Assembly: GCF_032190615.1 (NCBI RefSeq)
Contig: NZ_JAVLAT010000002.1
Coordinates: 186,001-250,000, forward strand
Source of the DNA: Brucella pseudogrignonensis
GTDB lineage: Bacteria > Pseudomonadota > Alphaproteobacteria > Rhizobiales > Rhizobiaceae
DNA length: 64,000 nt
Reading direction: 5' to 3'
Below are positions 60,801 to 64,000 of this stretch, piece after piece. Each line of letters begins with the position of its first letter. Within the stretch, counting starts at the first letter, position 1. Both the position numbers and the translations under genes were made by a program. The notes beneath the pieces were generated by a model that was not told the DNA's origin, ran no database searches, and was given only the letters and a program-made list of their open reading frames with translations.

Positions 60801-63378
60801 AGGCGATCAGGCTGAACTTTGCAGTGCCGCCCTGCGGAACTTCACCGCCGGCGAAATCCGGGCGAATGCCGATCAGATCGGTTTCAGGCTGAATCGCCAC
60901 ATCGATCTTACGCTCAACCGCACGACCGCCGGTTTCACGCATACGAACGGTCACGGCCGCGTTTACGAGGCGCGTCGTTGACGGCATTTCATCAACTGTA
61001 ACCGGGAAGGTCGCCTTGCCATTGTCATCGACTTTTGACAGGCCATCGAGCGGCAGGCGCGTAGCTTCGCCCTGTTCTTCATCGGCGAGGCCGAAATAAT
61101 AGCCCTTAAAACGGTCCCACTGACGCTTGGTCGAAAGCGTGACTTCGCCTTCAAGCGCAAGACCAGCGGCAGGCGCACCATAGAGGAAACGACCGTCCAC
61201 GGTGATATTGGCGGTTTCGCCAACAGCGATTTCCGGCTTGTCAGACGTCAGGTCGAACTCGATCCGGTCCGGCACGAAATCTTCAACCAGGAACATCTGC
61301 GTGGCAATCGCTGGCTGCTTGGGATCGGTATAGACCGAAACATTCCAGGTGCCGCGCATGGCGTTCGACGGCAAGGTCAGGTCGATGGCATGACCACCGG
61401 CCAGTTTGCTATCGGAAACGAGACGGCGATCTTCCACGCCGTCGGGACGCGTGAAGATGAAGGTGAGCGGCAGATCGTCAATTGCTGTTGCGGTGTCGTC
61501 GCGCGCGAGCGCACCCACATGCACAACTTCGCCCGCACGATAGATGCCGCGCTCGGTCCAAGCATAAAGATCAAGCGCTTTCGGCACGGGACGGCCCGTC
61601 ACACCACGATCGGAAAGATCGAAACCAGCACGCGCCATATCTAGGAATGTGAAATCCTCGTCATCGTTACTGGCCATCAGCACCGCTGGCACCATGCCGT
61701 CTGTGCCGCGTGTCAAACCCGGCGTAAAGGTTGCGCGGCCATCGCGTTCAGTCTCAGCTTCGCCCAGCACTTCATTGTTGCGTGCAAGCAGCGTCAGCTT
61801 CACGCCTTTAAGCGGCTCTGCGCTTTCCAGCGAACGGGCAAACACATTGATGCCGTCCTGTCCGGTGTAGGTCGAAATGCCGATATCGGAAACGACAAAC
61901 CATTGCGTAGCCTTGGTGCTATATTCGTCATCGGACTTCTGAACCAGCGGCTCAGCAGTCAGCACATAGACGCCGGGCTTGCGTTCCGGCAGTGCTTCAT
62001 CAACCGGGAAACTGGTTGTCGCTTCCTTATTCAGCTCGTTGCCTGCAATGTCGATTTCGCCTTGCCAGACTGGCGCACCCATCTGATCGGAAACCGTGCT
62101 GATGTCGTAGCTGTCCAACTGGCGCAGGAACTGATAGCCGGAGAGAAGCTGGGCCAGCGAACGGTCGCCAACACGGTAGAGCTTAACTTTTGCTGCATCC
62201 AGATTAACACTGACCAGCGGTATGCCGCGACGGGCTTTCGCAGGCAGCACGAAGCTGTCGCCGGTAAAGCGTACCGATGGCGCGCGGTCCTGCACATAGA
62301 TCGAAAGATTGACCGGAGCTGGCAGCACTTCGCCAACCGCCGATGGCAGTCCCTGACGGAATGTCACCGTATAATTGCGGCCATGTTCCAGACCCTCGAC
62401 GCAAATCTGGCGGTCCTTGGCGTCAACGGCTTTTGGCGCACCATTATCGAGTGTCACGAAGCTCGAATAATCGACACCGCTTTTCACCAGCTCTTCCGAG
62501 AACTGCGCACAGATGCGCGGCGCGGCATTGTCATTATCGACCGTATTATTGACGATGCGGAAGCCTTTGCGGGCCTTCAGATCGTCATAGGCGTCACGAA
62601 CGGATGCGGAATTGATGAGATCAAGGCTCGCCTCATAGGCCTGCAAGGCCGGGCGCGATGCATCGCGCTTTTCCAGCGCCTGCGCCATGACGGCAAGCGC
62701 TTGCGCGCGATCATCCTTGGTGCGTGAGGTCTGGTAGGCAAACCAAGAGGCCGACGTCGCATCGCGCTGGAACTTGGAGCGTTCCTGTCCATTGGAGGGC
62801 TCGGTCAAAAGTGCCGAAAGCGCATAGCCAGCCCAGAGCTGGCTTTCATCCGGTGCCATGCTGGCAGCCAGTCGGAATTTTTCCATTGCCGTGCGCGGAT
62901 CACCATTCAGGCCCGCGGCACCTGCCTCATTGCGCAATGTGCGAAGGCTATCAGCGCTTTCAAGGCTTGCCATTTCGCGCTTGAGACGCCGGGCTTCGTC
63001 AACCAAATTGGCAGCAAAAAATGAGATTGCCGGTGGCGCACCAATATCTTCAACGGCAACCGCAGCGGCAGCTTCCTCTGTCACGACACGCCCGGCAATC
63101 GACCCGACAGACGCGTTGAGCTTATTGAAATCGGATTTCAGAAAACACCATTTGACCTTCGGATTATAGGTGAAAGCCAGACAGGCATTATCGCCAAGAC
63201 AAGTGCTTTTGCACTGTGCCAGCGAGACATTCTTTTCGGTCCGCAGATCAAAGCCAAAATAATCGGCGTCCTGCGTGGTCTCGATTTTCCGGGTTTCTGC
63301 GGCATGAGCGCTCATTGATGTCGCAAGGCAGAACGCAGTCGTAAAGGCGAGTAAAAGCCGATGAAACCGAACAGACAT
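57880..63378 (-). CDS. Alpha-2-macroglobulin-like protein with N-terminal PAN domain
   Basis: 1832-aa periplasmic protein, start at 63378, where the ATG begins a clear signal peptide (ends SMSAHA). A short PAN/Apple-like cysteine-rich domain follows (about residues 30-90; LAQCKSTCLGDNACLAFTYN). Then come the MG-type beta-sandwich repeats, a bait-like region and the thioester domain with the YGCTEQ motif (Cys1381). Bacterial homologues, often encoded beside pbpC, are thought to trap proteases that breach the outer membrane and so protect peptidoglycan synthesis. The frame is intact over 5.5 kb. Confidence 0.93.
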   Translation of the reverse strand: MSVRFHRLLLAFTTAFCLATSMSAHAAETRKIETTQDADYFGFDLRTEKNVSLAQCKSTCLGDNACLAFTYNPKVKWCFLKSDFNKLNASVGSIAGRVVTEEAAAAVAVEDIGAPPAISFFAANLVDEARRLKREMASLESADSLRTLRNEAGAAGLNGDPRTAMEKFRLAASMAPDESQLWAGYALSALLTEPSNGQERSKFQRDATSASWFAYQTSRTKDDRAQALAVMAQALEKRDASRPALQAYEASLDLINSASVRDAYDDLKARKGFRIVNNTVDNDNAAPRICAQFSEELVKSGVDYSSFVTLDNGAPKAVDAKDRQICVEGLEHGRNYTVTFRQGLPSAVGEVLPAPVNLSIYVQDRAPSVRFTGDSFVLPAKARRGIPLVSVNLDAAKVKLYRVGDRSLAQLLSGYQFLRQLDSYDISTVSDQMGAPVWQGEIDIAGNELNKEATTSFPVDEALPERKPGVYVLTAEPLVQKSDDEYSTKATQWFVVSDIGISTYTGQDGINVFARSLESAEPLKGVKLTLLARNNEVLGEAETERDGRATFTPGLTRGTDGMVPAVLMASNDDEDFTFLDMARAGFDLSDRGVTGRPVPKALDLYAWTERGIYRAGEVVHVGALARDDTATAIDDLPLTFIFTRPDGVEDRRLVSDSKLAGGHAIDLTLPSNAMRGTWNVSVYTDPKQPAIATQMFLVEDFVPDRIEFDLTSDKPEIAVGETANITVDGRFLYGAPAAGLALEGEVTLSTKRQWDRFKGYYFGLADEEQGEATRLPLDGLSKVDDNGKATFPVTVDEMPSTTRLVNAAVTVRMRETGGRAVERKIDVAIQPETDLIGIRPDFAGGEVPQGGTAKFSLIASDSKGDRKALDGAQWSLVKIERNYQWYRSGSSWSYEPVTFTKAIANGKIDLTIDSEAEISLPVDWGRYRLEIETADASGPATSYEFDAGWFVSSTSTETPDGLEIALDKEHYAAGDTAELKVSPRFAGELLITIGAEKLLKTITASVPEGGTTIDIPVGEDWGAGAYVTATLFRPGEAIESRMPARAIGLKWLKVDPADKQLAVKLTPPEKITPRSTLSIPVSVENAGGEQAYVMVAAVDVGILNLTRYQPPNPENWFFGQRQLGLEMRDMYGRLIDGSLGVTGKLRTGGDGGNMAAEGSPPTEKLVALFSGPVELDSDGKATITFDIPQFNGTARVMAVAWTKKAVGHAVTDVIIRDPVVITAGLPRFMAPGDQANIRFDIANTDAPDGDYRVSLETTDNLGVEVGSYPESIALKGGKRQSITVPLNAVATGAGGVTIRLSNDAGLNVEQALALPVRPVDLPVTSRHVVNLTANGGSVRVDGGLLSESLLDGAFVSVGVTRSAAFDVPALLMALDRYPYGCTEQTTSRALPLLYLSEMAAGTEAAAGLESQEELKKRVQDSIFRVLNNQSSSGSFGLWSPGSGDLWMDAYVTDFLTRAREKGYDVPQQAMLSALSNLQNALGYTTDVKERGNDIAYALYVLARNKKASVGDLRYFADTQLENFASPMAVAQLGAALALYGDQPRSERVFNASLQLATSQSSYDYNRSDYGSPLRDGAAMLALAAETKPAPKVLPSLITLVEFQREKARYLSTQDQAWMLLAARGLQDDNGAISLDINGTAHQGAFSERLNGASLEAQPLVVTNKGQGSVDAVVTAVAPPAQSLPAGGDGFNIERTYYTLDGEPANVTGVNQNERYVVVLKIDDLQEWQSRLLVTDLLPAGFEIDNPGLVSSADLGNFPWLESTQAAHLEFRNDRFVAAFDRSAGEKKPITLAYVVRAVTPGLYTHPAATVEDMYRPQFAARTATSMMEVAAP

Positions 63379-63756
63379 GAATGTCTCTCTTCTGTAGTTG
63401 TCCCTCATCGCGCGCGGTTGTCGTCCACCCGCACGCTCGTAAAATCAGACATTACCAATTTATACGCGAACGCATAGCTGGATTCGTATCTGACACTCAA
63501 AAGCAATCTGATACAGGACAAACCCGCTCAAACAAGACTTCTTCGGCAACTATATCTCTCATGGTTTGGGAAGCATCCATTTTTGATGCTTTGTGCAAAG
63601 TGCATTAGCAAAGGGGAGCAATTTTCGGACAACGGCTCTGACGGATGCTTAACGGCCGTCCTCTGCGCCATCGCTCTCACTGCAGCCGTCATCTTCTGGC
63701 TCTGATCAACGAGACATGAGCTCTTTGAGCTTTGCGCGTATTGGCAACGCCACCTT
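63379..63756. other. Intergenic region, no gene seen
   Basis: 378 bp between the 3' end of the PIG-L-type gene and the start of the alpha-2-macroglobulin-like gene, both on the minus strand. It should hold the promoter of the latter. A frame of about 100 codons on the minus strand (63528-63827) runs through the 3' end of the PIG-L gene in another frame and is not credible. Confidence 0.5.
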
Positions 63757-64000
63757 TTAAAAAAGACGGATTTTGCGTGCGAAGAAGGCTTCGGCATAGG
63801 CCTCAGGTGCACGACACTCCATGCCACGCAGCCGCGCTATGCCTTGAAAGGTTTCTGTATCAAACCAGTCTTTGGCGCGCTGCGATCCAAAATGCTTGAG
63901 CAAAAGCTCGATTTTCCGTTTCAAGATATCGGCGGAGAGAGCGCTATAAGCGTTCGGCTGCCCCAGATCACCATCCCATTTCGGAATTTCATATTCAAGT
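63757..64000 (-). CDS. PIG-L family deacetylase, C-terminal part (5' end outside window)
   Basis: About 80 codons, open to the window edge and ending in TAA at 63757. The readable C-terminus (EYEIPKWDGDLGQPNAYS, then KHFGSQRAKDWFDTETF, and CRAPEAYAEAFFARKIRL) matches LmbE/PIG-L-type N-acetylglucosaminyl deacetylases encoded near sugar-modifying genes. The catalytic N-terminal motif lies outside the window, so activity cannot be judged. No start codon is available inside the window. Confidence 0.72.
   Translation of the reverse strand, partial: LEYEIPKWDGDLGQPNAYSALSADILKRKIELLLKHFGSQRAKDWFDTETFQGIARLRGMECRAPEAYAEAFFARKIRLF

Noticed and set aside
1..64000. CRISPR arrays, toxin-antitoxin pairs, known anti-phage systems
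   Set aside because: No array of regularly spaced repeats and no recognisable defence or toxin-antitoxin gene pair was seen on either strand.

Overview
The window looks like chromosomal DNA of an alphaproteobacterium of the Brucella/Ochrobactrum group (inferred, not proven). The gene families, the rhizobial-type glutamate-cysteine ligase, LexA boxes of the GAAC-N7-GAAC form, sigma-EcfG-type promoters, and a wbkF/wbkD-like O-antigen gene pair all fit that group. Most of the window is densely coded. One stretch (about 22.8-37.1 kb) is AT-richer, sparsely coded and full of broken genes. There is no rRNA, CRISPR array or intact prophage. Two tRNA genes are present, both for glutamine.

Left core (1-22.7 kb): a partial L,D-transpeptidase, an aldo/keto reductase, a DUF2000 protein divergent from an Lrp-type regulator, a glcD-glcE-glcF glycolate oxidase operon with a divergent LysR regulator, a GntR/FCD regulator coupled to a metallophosphatase, a glutamine amidotransferase, a MarR-controlled aromatic-acid-efflux-type operon (FUSC, DUF1656, HlyD) with a perfect palindromic operator, rsmE, gshA, two further LysR regulators, a YdcZ-type transporter, a Tat/lipobox L,D-transpeptidase, xseA and a DUF1127 protein.

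Accessory zone (22.7-37.1 kb): it begins at tRNA-Gln(CUG), and a tRNA-Gln(UUG) on the other strand lies inside it at 32.5 kb. It holds decayed IS3, IS110, IS481 and IS5 pieces, one structurally complete IS3-family element, a broken SOS-box-preceded Y-family polymerase gene, and a small stress cassette (DUF892 ferritin-like protein, tiny proteins, PRC-barrel protein) with sigma-EcfG-type promoters. It also has an orphan exported protein and the debris of a surface-polysaccharide locus: an rmlA fragment, a truncated GMC oxidoreductase, and a truncated ABC-2 polysaccharide-export permease. Intact wbkF-like and wbkD-like genes follow. The complete IS3 element sits exactly between two genes that have each lost their 3' end and shows no target duplication, which points to an IS-associated deletion.

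Right core (37.1-64 kb): a DUF922 putative protease, then ArsR plus an MFS exporter. Next is a compact seven-gene operon in which a polyamine/opine-type ABC transporter is interleaved with a three-subunit HcnABC/opine-oxidase/D-hydroxyproline-dehydrogenase-like flavoenzyme. An IclR regulator stands between this and a second catabolic unit: a BMP-type nucleoside ABC transporter followed by an ADP-ribosylglycohydrolase-family protein and a nucleoside hydrolase, with a convergent ribokinase. Together the last group could import a ribosylated compound, cleave its N- or O-glycosidic bond and phosphorylate the ribose. The window ends with a large alpha-2-macroglobulin-like protein and penicillin-binding protein 1C, separated only by a 43-bp intergenic repeat, and the 3' end of a PIG-L-type deacetylase gene.
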